DNA of 64,000 nucleotides, taken from the NCBI GenBank assembly GCA_038503075.1, contig JBCAML010000004.1, forward strand, positions 1,633,149 to 1,697,148, written 5' to 3'. Positions 42,374-52,608 of the stretch are shown in pieces (position 1 is the first letter of the stretch; each line of letters begins with the position of its first letter). Source of the stretch: Gyromitra esculenta (lineage: Eukaryota > Ascomycota > Pezizomycetes > Pezizales > Discinaceae). The position numbers and the translations under genes were made by a program. The notes under the pieces are model-generated. The model was not told the DNA's origin and searched no databases. It saw only the letters and a list, made by a program, of their open reading frames with translations.

Positions 42374-42880
42374 CTTAAGTTCTCTACTATGGAAAATGCA
42401 GCCAGAGTGATTATGCAACAGGCAGTAGTAAAGCATCTACAAGAGCAAGTTATAAAAAAGGACCAAAAAGGTAAGGCAGATACCTAGCATTTGAATAGTG
42501 GAACTGCTTGTGTCCTTGAATGAGAAACTGTTCTTTTTGAAACGATAAAGAAAAGAGGTGGGAAGGAGAAAGGAGATCAAGGAAAAAAAGGAAACAGGGA
42601 GAAAGAGTGGTAACTGAGGGGCTATCGGGAAAGAAAAAAGGAAGAAACAGAGAAAAATTGAGCGAAAATTAAGGGCTATAGAGAATGAAAAAAAGAAAAG
42701 GAAAAAAAAGTAGCAAGAGAAAGAAAAGCGAAGGTAAAAGAACAGAGAGAGCAGGAAAGAAAACAGAGAATTCTTGAGAAAGCAGTAGACAAGCAAAGAA
42801 AAATTGAAGAAAGAACAAAAAAAACTGAAAAGAGAACACAAAGATTGGCGGGGAAAAAAAAACTGGAGTTAATGGGTACT
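42374..42880 (+). pseudogene. Lys/Glu-rich coding relic, possibly a transposase C-terminus
   Basis: The plus strand reads MENAARVIMQQAVV...EQVIKKDQKGKADT and then a long charged, coiled-coil-like stretch (KREVGRRKEIKEKKE, KQRKIEERTKKTEKR) with two stops. Such tails follow the DDE domain in pogo-type transposases, so I suspect a relic. No DDE core is present and the origin stays open. Confidence 0.35.
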
Positions 42881-43080
42881 ACAATGTTTTGTACCTTTTT
42901 TATAGTCCTGTACTAACATGGAGTACCCTTTCAATAGTCCTGTACCTTAATAATAGTCCTGTACCAACATGAAGTACTCTTTCTATTGTCCTGTACCTTA
43001 ATAATAGTCCTGTACCAACACGAATTACCCTATTGGTAGTCCTGTACCCAAAAGATAGTCCTGTGCCCTATCTATTGTTT
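42880..43080 (+). repeat. Minisatellite built on TAGTCCTGTACC
   Basis: Eight units of ATAGTCCTGTACC or a close form (e.g. ATTGTCCTGTACC), alternating with AACATGGAGTACCCTTT-like spacers. The higher-order period is roughly 55-60 bp. It is non-coding. Confidence 0.85.
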
Positions 43081-44403
43081 TTTTCTGCCAAGCTAGACCC
43101 CTGTCTGCCACCCGACCGTATTCGCCATGCACCCATGACCCTCTGTAGTATTCTGCCTGATAAGACTGGGAAAAAGAGCAACAGGTGGCAAGGTCGTGCA
43201 CTATCTCTATAGTGCTGCTGACTCGCCGTCCTCTTTCTGTTCTACTCTGCTGGGGGCCCATCAAGACCCTGAAAACATGCCAAGCTATTGCAGGTGGGGC
43301 ACCTCAGGATTCAGCTAGTGATCACTACAGTGCTCTCCTGCACTCCTCGGTTTGTTCTTTCCAGTTAGACCTTCTAGATCTGCCAGCTGCATGCCATGCC
43401 TATGCTGGATGCAGGAATTGGCGCTGATCAGTCTACTGTTGCATGTGAGGTGTCCTGCACTTAATAGATTCCCTATTGCCATGCCAATGGCTCTGGGCTG
43501 CTGGTACATGCACAGATGGATTGGGAACGCCACCACAGGAGCTTCCTGTGTTTGGTATCACCGGAGATATATCATTGGCTCGTCAGCTAATGCTTTTCTT
43601 GCTGGTTTCACTCCATTGGAACAGCAGGGTAGCAGGTACATCAGCAAGACTTCATTTGCACCATGAGATTGCTTAGCTGCGCCCAGGCGCACGCCATCCG
43701 TCCCATGTCATTTGGGCGCCCCAAGCACCTTGGGAAGTGCTCCAATAGCCTAGTGCGCCAGGCCTGTCCGGATCTTCTGCTGCAATCTCTGCTGCTCCCA
43801 GCAGCACCTGAGATTTTGCACTGTTCTCTGTGGTGCCAGATCAATTGCTTGTCTCTCCTGCTGCGCCAGAAGCGAGCTCTAACCCTGACCCTGAGCACTT
43901 AGCAAAATCTATGGAGTCAAAACCTTTGCTCCCCCACAGCGCACACCCCCCCCACTGCGCACACCCCCCCATTGCGCACACCTCCCCACTGCGCACACTC
44001 CCAAGCAGGCTTCACCATTCCTCTCGCTTCAAGGCGCTGGCAGAGCCTCCCCTAGAGCCTCCAAAGTCTACCCTACTAGTAGTACGCATTCTCTTCTCTA
44101 TTGAAAGTTTTGATCGGTCGCTTGTATATAGAATGCATGTATGTCATATAGCCGAGAGCAGCAATGTTGGCGTGCATTTAAATTGTCGCTCTTTGTGCAA
44201 AGATCTAGGATAAACTCTTAGTAAAGTGTCCTTTAACAGACAAAGTCGATGATCTATCGCATAATTGATGTTACTAGTCGGACAAATATACATATATGTA
44301 CATCCTCTCAGGATTTTTCTCTTAAATACTTGTTCCCTCTCTAGAAGCTCTCGCTAATGCCCTCTAGGCTTCTGCCAAAGCTCCCTGATTTATGCTGTCG
44401 GTC

Positions 44404-45131
44404 TGTTATACCTATTGGTAGCTTAGTTGGTTACGACTTGAGTTCGCTTACGATGCACACATATGGACTAGCGTTCAATCCCCGACCATGTCGGTTATTA
44501 TTAATCTTTGTTGATTATTAATAAGATTCGGATTGGATGTTTGGTTTCCTTGTGTCATCAATGGCCGACTCTCTCGATCGACACTTCCCCGATTCGCTTA
44601 TACGTTGCGTTGCCGGTTAATTCCGACAATCACGCCATACGATAATGAGAGGGGTAGGAGCGAAGGAAAGCGTTCAGGGTCTATGGGATTTTTTTATGTT
44701 AGTTTATGTTATTACATAGTCTTTGTATTCGACGCTTGACTACTATAAGTAGTCCAGTGTTCTACCGTTGAGAAGGGTCTTCTTCCTGATCATTAGCGAC
44801 GAAGAACAAGCCTTATCAATATTATATTGTTTCTAGCAAAATTACTTCCGTGCAATTTACTCTATTACTTGTGAATTACTTTTATCTCGCTTAGCAAGGC
44901 TTTGGCCCTTCAGCGTTAGTTATTAAAACCTTACTATTGGAAGTTCTTCACGGAACTTTGCTCAATCCCTACTTTGAACCCTACGGTTATCTTTTAGCGG
45001 TTCATAAGAAGCAGTTAGGACTTGCGCCTGTGTATTGTGTTGCGGATAGCAACCGGGCAGGTTATAGCGTCTAGATTGTTATCTAAAGCTTCTTGGAGAT
45101 TTCCTGTGCGGCAAGGAGTACCGGTCTTACA
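44404..45131 (+). repeat. Solo LTR-C variant with a different U3
   Basis: 728 bp, TGTTATACC...GGTCTTACA, perfect duplication CGGTC (44399-44403 and 45132-45136). From about 44,790 it matches LTR-C (GATCATTAGCGA...TATCAATATTATATTG), but the first 380 bp are unrelated except for the terminal TGTTATACC. That U3 starts with a tRNA-like stretch (44,415-44,490). Confidence 0.92.
44415..44490 (+). other. tRNA-like sequence in the LTR-C variant U3
   Basis: TAGCTTAGTTGG matches the A-box consensus TRGCNNAGYNGG. GTTCAATCC about 45 bp later matches the B-box GWTCRANNC at near tRNA spacing. The acceptor and T stems do not pair well, so this is not a working tRNA gene; it may be a tRNA-derived promoter piece. 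Confidence 0.45.
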
Positions 45132-45237
45132 CGGTCGGCCCTTCCTCTAGCAGTGAAAGTTGTGAATTCGAGTGATAATGTATGGCTCACTTAGCTAGCT
45201 TCTCCTGTTACCCGGCCCTCTCCCTTTGGTGTGCCAT

Positions 45238-46640
45238 TCTCAAGGAGCGAGGTTTCGTCAAGCCCTTTGGTATCCCCAAAGGTGAGCAGTGCTACTTGAA
45301 TGATCCCAAGTGACCCAAAGTAGGCGCTGATTCCACAAGCTCTAGATTTTTACGAAGAGTCAAGGCGACTCTGACAAAAGCACAACGTTGATGTAGTGGC
45401 GAGATCCGAATGCTATCCAAATCACGGCGGCAAGGATGGACTACTGGAATCCAGGCTTGTATTGTAAGGTACAAGGAGAGTGACAATAGAAGACGTTGCT
45501 TAAGGAGAAGAGAAAGAAAAGTACAACCAGAGGGGGAGGCCCTTTGCTTATATACCCAAGATCCAACTCTTCGATGACAAACACATGACTCATTGCAACA
45601 GAAACCAAAGGAAACATAAAGAACAACTGTTATACCTGTACCTTTTGAAGGAGTTCCTGGCCCTGGAGTTACCCTATCTTCGGAGTTACCCTACTTTAGC
45701 ACCTTCTAGATCAGGATTGGTGCCTGTTACCCTGCCTCCAATCCTTCCAGTAGGTATAGTATTTGGAGAAGGGGGGACAGCACCAGAAAAGACCTGTCCC
45801 AGAGGGCAAAAGTAACCCCTAGGCCATCAAGCAAAACTGTCCGGCGGAATGGGACCCAGAGGGTATGTAGGGGAAGTGTCTGGCTTTGCTGTAGTTCAAA
45901 CCGATTGCGAATCGGACCAAAACTGGTGGAGCTACAGACCGACAAAGATAAGGGAACACAATGCTACACGACAATTCGGATAGGCGAAATGGTCGTCTTG
46001 AAGAGACAAACCCAATGAAGACGAATACGTAACTCCCGTGTTACCAACATGCATACTGCTTGGAGAATCGCGGATCAGGGCCAGGGAACTCAATGGGGTA
46101 TTGGGTATGGAGATAAGGCGAAGTGGTTTTATGTAGTCATAGTAGTTAGCACCTCTACACCACACTATACCCAAACATAGCAGAGAGGAGGCATTATAAA
46201 TACTCTCGCAGTGGATGTAAACTCTGAGTCGGATCATTAGCGACAAAGAACGAGCCTTATCAATATTATATTGTTTCTAGCAAAATCACTTCGGTGCAAT
46301 TTGCTCTATTACTTGTGAATTACTTTTGTCTCACTTAGCAAGGCCTTGGCCCTTCAGCGTGAGCTATTAAACCTTACTATTGGAAGTTCTTCATGGAACT
46401 TTGCTCAATCCCTACTTTGAACCCTATGGTTATCTTTTGGTGGTTCATAAGAAGCAGTTAGGACTTGTGCCTGTGTAATGTGTTGCGGATAGCACCCGGG
46501 CAGGTTATAGCGTCTAGACTGTTATCTAAAGCTTCTTGGAGATTTTCTGTGCAGTAAAAAATACCAGTCTTACAACAACAAAAACATAACAACCATGTGC
46601 CCATGTACCTAACCGACCAACAAAACATCCATCCATGTAA
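45238..46640 (-). repeat. LTR-B copy, interrupted by an LTR-C
   Basis: TCTCAAGG...CCATGTAA on the plus strand, 451 bp net after removal of 45628-46574 and 5 bp. The P4 hairpin is CTTTGG/CCAAAG. The target duplication cannot be read (GCCAT against CATCA). Confidence 0.85.
45628..46574 (+). repeat. Solo LTR-C inside an LTR-B
   Basis: 947 bp, TGTTATACC...AGTCTTACA, perfect duplication ACAAC (45623-45627 and 46575-46579). Nearly identical to the LTR at 6673-7619. Confidence 0.95.
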
Positions 46641-46847
46641 CATCACTACTCTTTCATAACCTGTTTTTCACTCCAGTAGCACTGCTTACCTTTGGGGATA
46701 CCAAAGATCTTGACTAAAAACTATTTCTTGAGAAATTACTCCAACAACTCCTACTGCCATTAAATACTGTATTTCAAAATGATCCATGCATACTACATGT
46801 ATGTCTCACTAAAATAAACCTGGCCCTTAATTTTCTACCAGAATATG
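46641..46847 (+). repeat. Old LTR-B end relic
   Basis: CACTCCAGTAGCACTGCTTACC, CCTTTGGGGATACCAAAGA and TTCTTGAGA follow each other as at the end of LTR-B, but the rest is lost. It is the most decayed copy, yet its P4 hairpin still pairs. Confidence 0.65.
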
Positions 46848-47050
46848 TCTCATGGTTCAGTCCCTCGTTAAGCCCTTCAGTATCCCTGAAGGTGAGCAGT
46901 GCTACTTAAGCGAGGTACTTACACGTTCGAGGAGTGCAAGAATTCTACAAGTTCTACGATGGATGTACTTCAAGGCGAAGTATCGGCGATGGTTCACGGT
47001 GACAGCGAAGGTTCTGAGGTAGAACTGAGATAGTATTAAAGTAATACAGG

Positions 47051-47501
47051 TTTCATGGATGGATGTTTCGTTGGTCTGTTAGGTACATGGGTACATGGTT
47101 GCTGCGCCTTGTTATTGTTCTTTGTGTTTCTTTGGATTTCTGTTGTAATGAGTCATGTCTTTGTCATCGAAAGAGTTGGATCTTTGGTATATAAGCGAAG
47201 GGGCTCTTCTTCCTGTTGTACTTTTCCTCTTCTTTCTTTAAGCAACGTCTTCTGTTGTCACTCTACTTGTATCCTACAATACAAGCCAGGATTCCCACAT
47301 AATCCTTCATCGTCTCGGTGATACTTCTTGTTTACCGCAACCACTACACCAACGTAGTTTCGCTGTCAAAGCCATCCCAACTTCTGTTGATCGTAGAGCC
47401 TGTGGAATCATTACCTAAACTCCTGTCGCTAGTTCCCGTCCAAGTAGCACTGCTCACCTTTGGGGATACCAAAGGGCTTGACGAGATCTCGCTCCTTGAG
47501 A
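47051..47501 (+). repeat. Solo LTR-B inside the LTR-A
   Basis: 451 bp, TTTCATGG...CCTTGAGA, perfect duplication ACAGG (47046-47050 and 47502-47506). P4 is CCTTTGG/CCAAAGG (47457-47475). Confidence 0.95.
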
Positions 47502-47614
47502 ACAGGTAGAAGTGAAACGAGAACGTTGCTTAAGGAAAGAAAGGAAAAACAACAACAATGACAAAACTATCTCCCTTATATACCCCGCTTTTCCTACCCG
47601 TAACCCATACCTGA

Positions 47615-48070
47615 TCTCAAGGAACGAGATCTCATCAAGCCCTTTGGTATCCCCAAAGGTGAGCAGTGCTACTTGGACGGGAACTAGCGACAGGAGTTTA
47701 GGCAACAATTCCACAGGCTCTACGACAACGGGGGGTTACAAGGGTTTTGACAGCGAAACTACGTTGGTGTAGTAGCGTGATAGAAAGGGAGGTATCACGG
47801 AGGCAATGAAGGATTATGTGGGAATCCTGGCTTGTATTGTAGGATACAAGTGTTTTGGGTGACAGTAGAAGACGTTGCTTAAAGAAGAAAGAAGAAAAAG
47901 TACAACAAGAGGGGAAATCCCTTCGTTTATATACCAAAATTCCAGCTCTTTCAATGACAAAGACATGACTCATTGCAACGGAAACCCAAGGAAACACAAA
48001 GAAAGATAACAAAACGCAACAACCATGTACCCATGTAGCTAACCAACCAACTAAACAACCATCCATGAAA
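47615..48070 (-). repeat. Second solo LTR-B inside the same LTR-A
   Basis: 456 bp, TCTCAAGG...CCATGAAA on the plus strand. The flanks are CCTGA (47610-47614) and CCCGA (48071-48075); CCCGA is the normal LTR-A sequence, so one copy has a C-to-T change. Confidence 0.93.
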
Positions 48071-48183
48071 CCCGAACATAACTGAAGAACAAAAACATTG
48101 TTTAACGAAAGAAAACCCATAACCCATTACAACCATTCTGATCGAACCCTAACCCATTATCCGACTTCATCCGTGAAAATATG

Positions 48184-48319
48184 CTTATTAAAATTTCTTA
48201 GATCATTAAGGACATTCTTATAATGCAATATCCCTACCTTCCCTTACTATTAGGCTATGGGTGCGATTTCATATCCTTATAAAGGGGATATCCTTATAGG
48301 CTATACCTTTAACGTATAT
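48184..48319. other. Spacer between the LTR stack and the pogo element
   Basis: AT-rich; contains CCTTATA words (CCTTATAAAGG, CCTTATAGGC) like those of the small TIR element at 56,870. No gene is seen. Confidence 0.4.
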
Positions 48320-50975
48320 GGGGGGGAAGTCAGACACCGTGCAGAAGACGGACAGGTCTGTGCCCTCGTCTGTGCACAAAATATCGATGGAAAAATAATT
48401 GTATCTTCATTGTCGTTCAAGTAAAATACAAGAGACTAAAAATGATGCTCGATAGATAGCCAACAGAAGATTACCTAGGCTCATGTTAATAAAGATACTA
48501 CAGGTGGGATTTAAATCTTAACTGAAATCGATGAACCACGCTGAGAACTACTTCCTAAAAAAATGCTCCCCAAAAATACCAAAAAATACCCAGTGTGATC
48601 CAAACTGAAATGTAAATGAACAGAGAGCATTGAATTATGAGAAAATACGGAACTGAAATAACTCAAAATAAAATAAAAACAGGTAGGACGCAGCCAAAGG
48701 TGATGGACAAGGTCTCAAATCGCAAATCTGAGACAGTCTGTGCTCGCTATTCCTCCCTTTTCCAAAATCTGTGTGAGGCTACTTGCGGGGTCTCAAGTTT
48801 CTTGCAGGTTCCGAGTCCTGGGTGAAAGAAAACTTCAGAGAATAGTGTGGTGCCTTGTATGCTGGTGAGATAGGGCTGGAAACTGTACTTGGGTGTAAAG
48901 CTGGGGATTTGCAGGTGTGTTCAGGTATTTGGCCTCCAAAAAAAAGGTACTCACCGGTGTCAGAGTCAAAATCGTTGATGTCCAGGTAGGAATCGTTGGA
49001 TATGTCAGATGGTACTTCAGATCCGGAATCTGCAGCAGTGTGATGTGTGATAGCTGTGGGTTGGGGATCGATTGTGACGCGAGGTTTTTTTCCTGTACTT
49101 TTGCCTCTAGAACCTGAGGAGGCCGATGGTTTTGTTGATTTTGTGATTTTGGCTCGGGTAGAACCTTTTTTCAATGCATGTTCAGCTTTTTTTTGGTCTT
49201 TTTCTTCTCTTTCATCACGTAGTCGCATAATATCTGCTCCGGTAATCACCCTTGCCTTGGAAATAACTCTGCGATCAGATTTGGATGCTTTTTTGCCAGC
49301 GTATGCTTGCCTGATTGACTCTGTTTGAATGGCTGAGATTTGTGACTGTGATAGCGCTTTTTCTGCCAAATGGGACAGCCGGAGTATGACTGCTATGGTG
49401 CTGTCTTTTTGTTTATCCAGGTGAAGTGATTTTAGCAATTTAGATAGGGTTGTACTAGTATCGTGGAGCATGTTGTTGTTGGCAATAACAAGTTGAATTG
49501 CTGCTTGAGTTTGCTGCCGCAAATCTCGGCGGTTCTTGGGGGTTTTTAGAATGTTGGCGATGTGGTCTGAACGAGACTGGCTGTTGTTGATGGTAGAGGA
49601 CTTTGATTGAGGTGGGGGGAATTTAGTGAGAACTGCGTCAGGATTGAAAGGATAAATTCCAGTGGCACGGAAAGCCGCTCTAATGTTGATAGGGGTATAG
49701 GTTTGCTGCCTTGCTTTGCAATAAAAAGACCAAAACGTGCCTTTTTTGATTCCAGTTAATGTTCCCCGCATATGGTCATCAGCAGCCTTCCCATAGTAAT
49801 GCTGTAAAGGGCTGAAAAGACCAACATCCAAAGGTTGCAATAGGTGTGTGGAATGTGGAGGAAGACAAAGAAGTTGTATGTTTTTGCTTAATGCATATGC
49901 GCAAAATTCGTAGGTAAGGTGGGATCCGTGGCCATCAAGAATAAGTAAACGTGGTCTTCCAGCTGCAATTGGTGCTGTAAAATGATCGAAATAGTCTTTA
50001 AGCCAGATTAAGCCAAGTTTTTCATCCGTCCATCCATTACTACTATAGGAAAATTTTGCATCTGGGTCATCCGTATCCTTATGCCAGCCCATGTAGTGTT
50101 TAGTACCTTTATAAATAACATGAGGAGGAAGAACGTAGTCGCCAGCTGAAACAGCTTCTAAAACTGTTAACATTTCACGTGTACCATCTTGGGTGACATG
50201 TGGATTTCGCCGACCAGCTCTGCATATCACTTTGGCCTGTGAGGAATATCCAATAATGAATCCTTTTTCATCCATATTGTAGATATCTTGTGGCCGGAAC
50301 TTGTGCCTTCGAAATAACCGCTAAAGTTTACGGAAATAGTCGCGCAAAAGGATTGGGTTGTTGGCTTTTGCTCGCTGCCGATCCAGTTGGCCAGAGTATT
50401 TTGCTGCAAGGCTAGGATGTCGATTTAAAAAGGCTGTGATCCATCCACTACCTAGATATCCTAAATCCGGGCTACCTTCCTCCTCTGCTCTCTTTTGGGC
50501 TAAAGCTCTTGCCATACCCTTCAAAAAATCCAACCTGGGTGGAAATCCTCGGTCATCCATATCCTGGCACCAGTTTTCAACCGCTGCCTCCATTGCTGGC
50601 GTCAATTTCTGCTCATGCTGATGTGCAATCTGTCGGTTTTTGGTTTTCCCAGAGCGTCTATCTGACAGGGTAGAGCGGGCTACACCATACATAGCTTCTG
50701 CATCACGCAGTGTAAGGGTTGGATCGTCATCTAGTGCATATAAAGCTCGGAGAATTTTTGCCTCTTTTATTTTTGCCTTGGACTCAGTTTTTCGAACTTT
50801 AACACACCCCATTTTGAGTTGGATTGAGGTAGAAATTGTGGTTGAGATTGATTACCCGTTCAATTGGGTTTTCAGCACACATCTACTAAACTGCAGGGTT
50901 AAGAGAGGTGTGCAATCTGAATCGCCAAGGAAAAAAAGCAATGTCCGACTTCTGCCCGGTGTCCGACTTCTCCCC
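48320..50975 (-). mobile_element. pogo/Fot-type DNA transposon
   Basis: About 2.66 kb. The left end reads GGGGGGGAAGTCAGACACC and the right end, reverse complemented, GGGGAGAAGTCGGACACC. Each TIR continues with a second GAAGWCGGACA, so the TIR is about 30 bp with an internal direct repeat. TA lies outside both ends (one base offset on the left), as expected for this superfamily. It encodes a transposase with one stop. Confidence 0.85.
48779..50812 (-). pseudogene. pogo-type transposase with one in-frame TAG
   Basis: Read from ATG 50812: a psq-type helix-turn-helix (LTLRDAEAMYGVARSTL), a CENP-B-type DNA-binding region (GSGWITAFLNRHPSLAAKYS), then the DDE_1 domain. The catalytic Asps are in YNMDEKGF, LLILDGHGSH and LLQPLDVG (DDD). 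A charged C-terminal tail (KSDRRVISKARVITGADIMRL, KKAEHALKKG) ends LRPRK at 48,779. A single TAG at 50321-50323, between KL and RLFRRHKFRP, breaks the otherwise continuous frame; CAG to TAG would explain it. About 677 codons. Apart from that stop it looks functional. Confidence 0.88.
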
Positions 50976-51559
50976 TACATATGTTATAAGGCAACTGTAC
51001 TGTAAACCTTATTTATACTAACTTTTCCTCATTAAACTTGCTACTCAACTGTTATTTTATTCTCCTGCCACACATTTGCATAGTCACAATTCATAGTCTT
51101 TATCTATAGCATATATCTCACTACCCTTCATTTATACCTATTACATGTTTTCCATTCCTCCTTCTGGTATTGATGAAACGAACTAGAATGGTAACTTTGC
51201 ATTAATTGATATTGACCTAGCCAACCATCCAACTTACTAGATTGCACATAGTTAAATCTCTTACACTGAATTACTATAGTCACCGAATGCGCTGGCATTT
51301 ACTAACCCAAACCCGTTACTTAAGCCACTGGAGATGTTTCCATTGTAGATATGTAGCCGAGTTTTCAATTTTTTTTCTTTTTTCCCAACACGCATTCATC
51401 TATTCAATTCAGACCCAACACTTTGGCCATCTGTTGTTATAACTGGCCAGGATATGTGCAACTCTTATTCAAATATTGAAAGATCGGCAACTAGAAATAA
51501 CCAATGTGTTCAAGCATCAAGTTTTGTTATTATATTTTGTCTAACAGGTGGTATATTTA
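50976..51559. other. Intergenic, no feature seen
   Basis: AT-rich sequence between the pogo element and the first Tc1-like MITE. No coding signal or repeat partner was noticed. Confidence 0.5.
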
Positions 51560-52020
51560 CAGTGACTAGACAGAAGTTTTCGTAATTAGGCGATTCACAT
51601 CAAAAATAGCCTTATTCCACTACCTTCACAACATTCAGGGCTCAATGAATTAAATCAGGACATGCTTTTAGGATAAACTAATTGCATAAAGATTACTCTT
51701 GAGAAAATTTAAAAGTAGAGATTAACTCCTTTGAGTGCTAGAAAATATTTTGTTGCTGAATTCCGTTGCTCTGGAAGATTTGTATGGGTTTCCTCACAAA
51801 ATCAATATATTCTAGGCTCCCCAAGAATCAAACAGTCCTAACCACTCAGGGGAAACACTAAAAAGGCTAGAAAAAATAGAGGATACTGCACAAATATTCT
51901 CCAAATACCCGCCAAGTTCCGGATTTTTTTCACTATGGGTAGACTGTACTTTTGGCGCTGTAAAAGTGGCTACTTTTGGTGTAAAACAGCACAATTACGA
52001 AAACTTTTGTCCTAGTACAG
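51560..52020. mobile_element. Tc1/mariner-type MITE, copy 1
   Basis: 461 bp, flanked by TA. The left end CAGTGACTAGACAGAAG and the right end reverse complement CTGTACTAGGACAAAAG continue into a shared GTTTTCGTAATT, giving TIRs of about 28 bp. No ORF. It pairs with the copy at 54,499-55,481 along its length. Confidence 0.85.
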
Positions 52021-52608
52021 TACTCGATCCTTTGATCCCCGTAAATGCCACACGCACTGAATTTATGTCTTGGCGTCCACCCTTTCTACCATGTTTGTCC
52101 CTCGCGATCCGAATGTGTCTCCCAGTACAACTCCTTATTCGCGAATATACGCGGCATACGAAGATAAGTTTTATGTAGCCTCTCTGCATATAATCTATTG
52201 GCGTCTTGGTACGGCTAGGGAGTCTCATCTGTCTTCCAATCCCGGACCTAGAGACTGATACGTTCACCATTTGATTTCTTTTTCATTGCAGTATAACAAG
52301 ATCTGCCGTGTTTCTGGTGAATATAATGGCTTCAAGATCCACCAAGCTTGTCGCAAAATAGAAAAACGCGGCAATTTTTATGGCCAACAATTAACCCTTT
52401 ATTGAATCTAATAATACTTTGCTGCGTATGCAACCCTTTACTCTCAAGCCCGCTGTGGTATAAATCTAGCCCATTCCACATTTTTTATTGCCTCTTCCAG
52501 TCCATACTGGTTCCTTAATCCTGTTGGAAAGGTTTACTACTTTAACCTTCCGACTATCTGAATATTTTTGAACGACACTCACAGAGAAACCTAGCGATAA
52601 AGCCTATC
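52021..52608. other. Upstream region of the DUF2235 gene
   Basis: No recognisable gene. An open stretch near 52,070-52,258 has no known domain. Promoter elements could not be fixed by eye. Confidence 0.45.

Larger units (their letters stand above)
43147..45237 (+). repeat. Dispersed repeat X, copy 3 (most complete)
   Basis: 43,147-43,637 matches copy 2 (24,898 on) and 43,638-45,237 matches copy 1 (3,630 on); only the LTR-C variant at 44404-45131 interrupts it. It provides empty sites for three solo LTRs. The junction at 43,638 suggests a composite of two repeats. No function is recognised. Confidence 0.8.
46848..48178 (-). repeat. Solo LTR-A holding two LTR-B insertions
   Basis: TCTCATGG...CCGTGAAA on the plus strand, perfect duplication ATATG (46843-46847 and 48179-48183); 414 bp net. 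P2 is TACTTC/GAAGTA. Confidence 0.93.

Noticed and set aside
42437..42841. Phe/Ser/Leu-rich minus-strand reading frame as a membrane protein
   Set aside because: It is the reverse of a Lys/Glu-rich plus-strand stretch and has no other support.
44415..44490. Functional tRNA gene
   Set aside because: A- and B-box matches exist, but acceptor and T stems do not pair.
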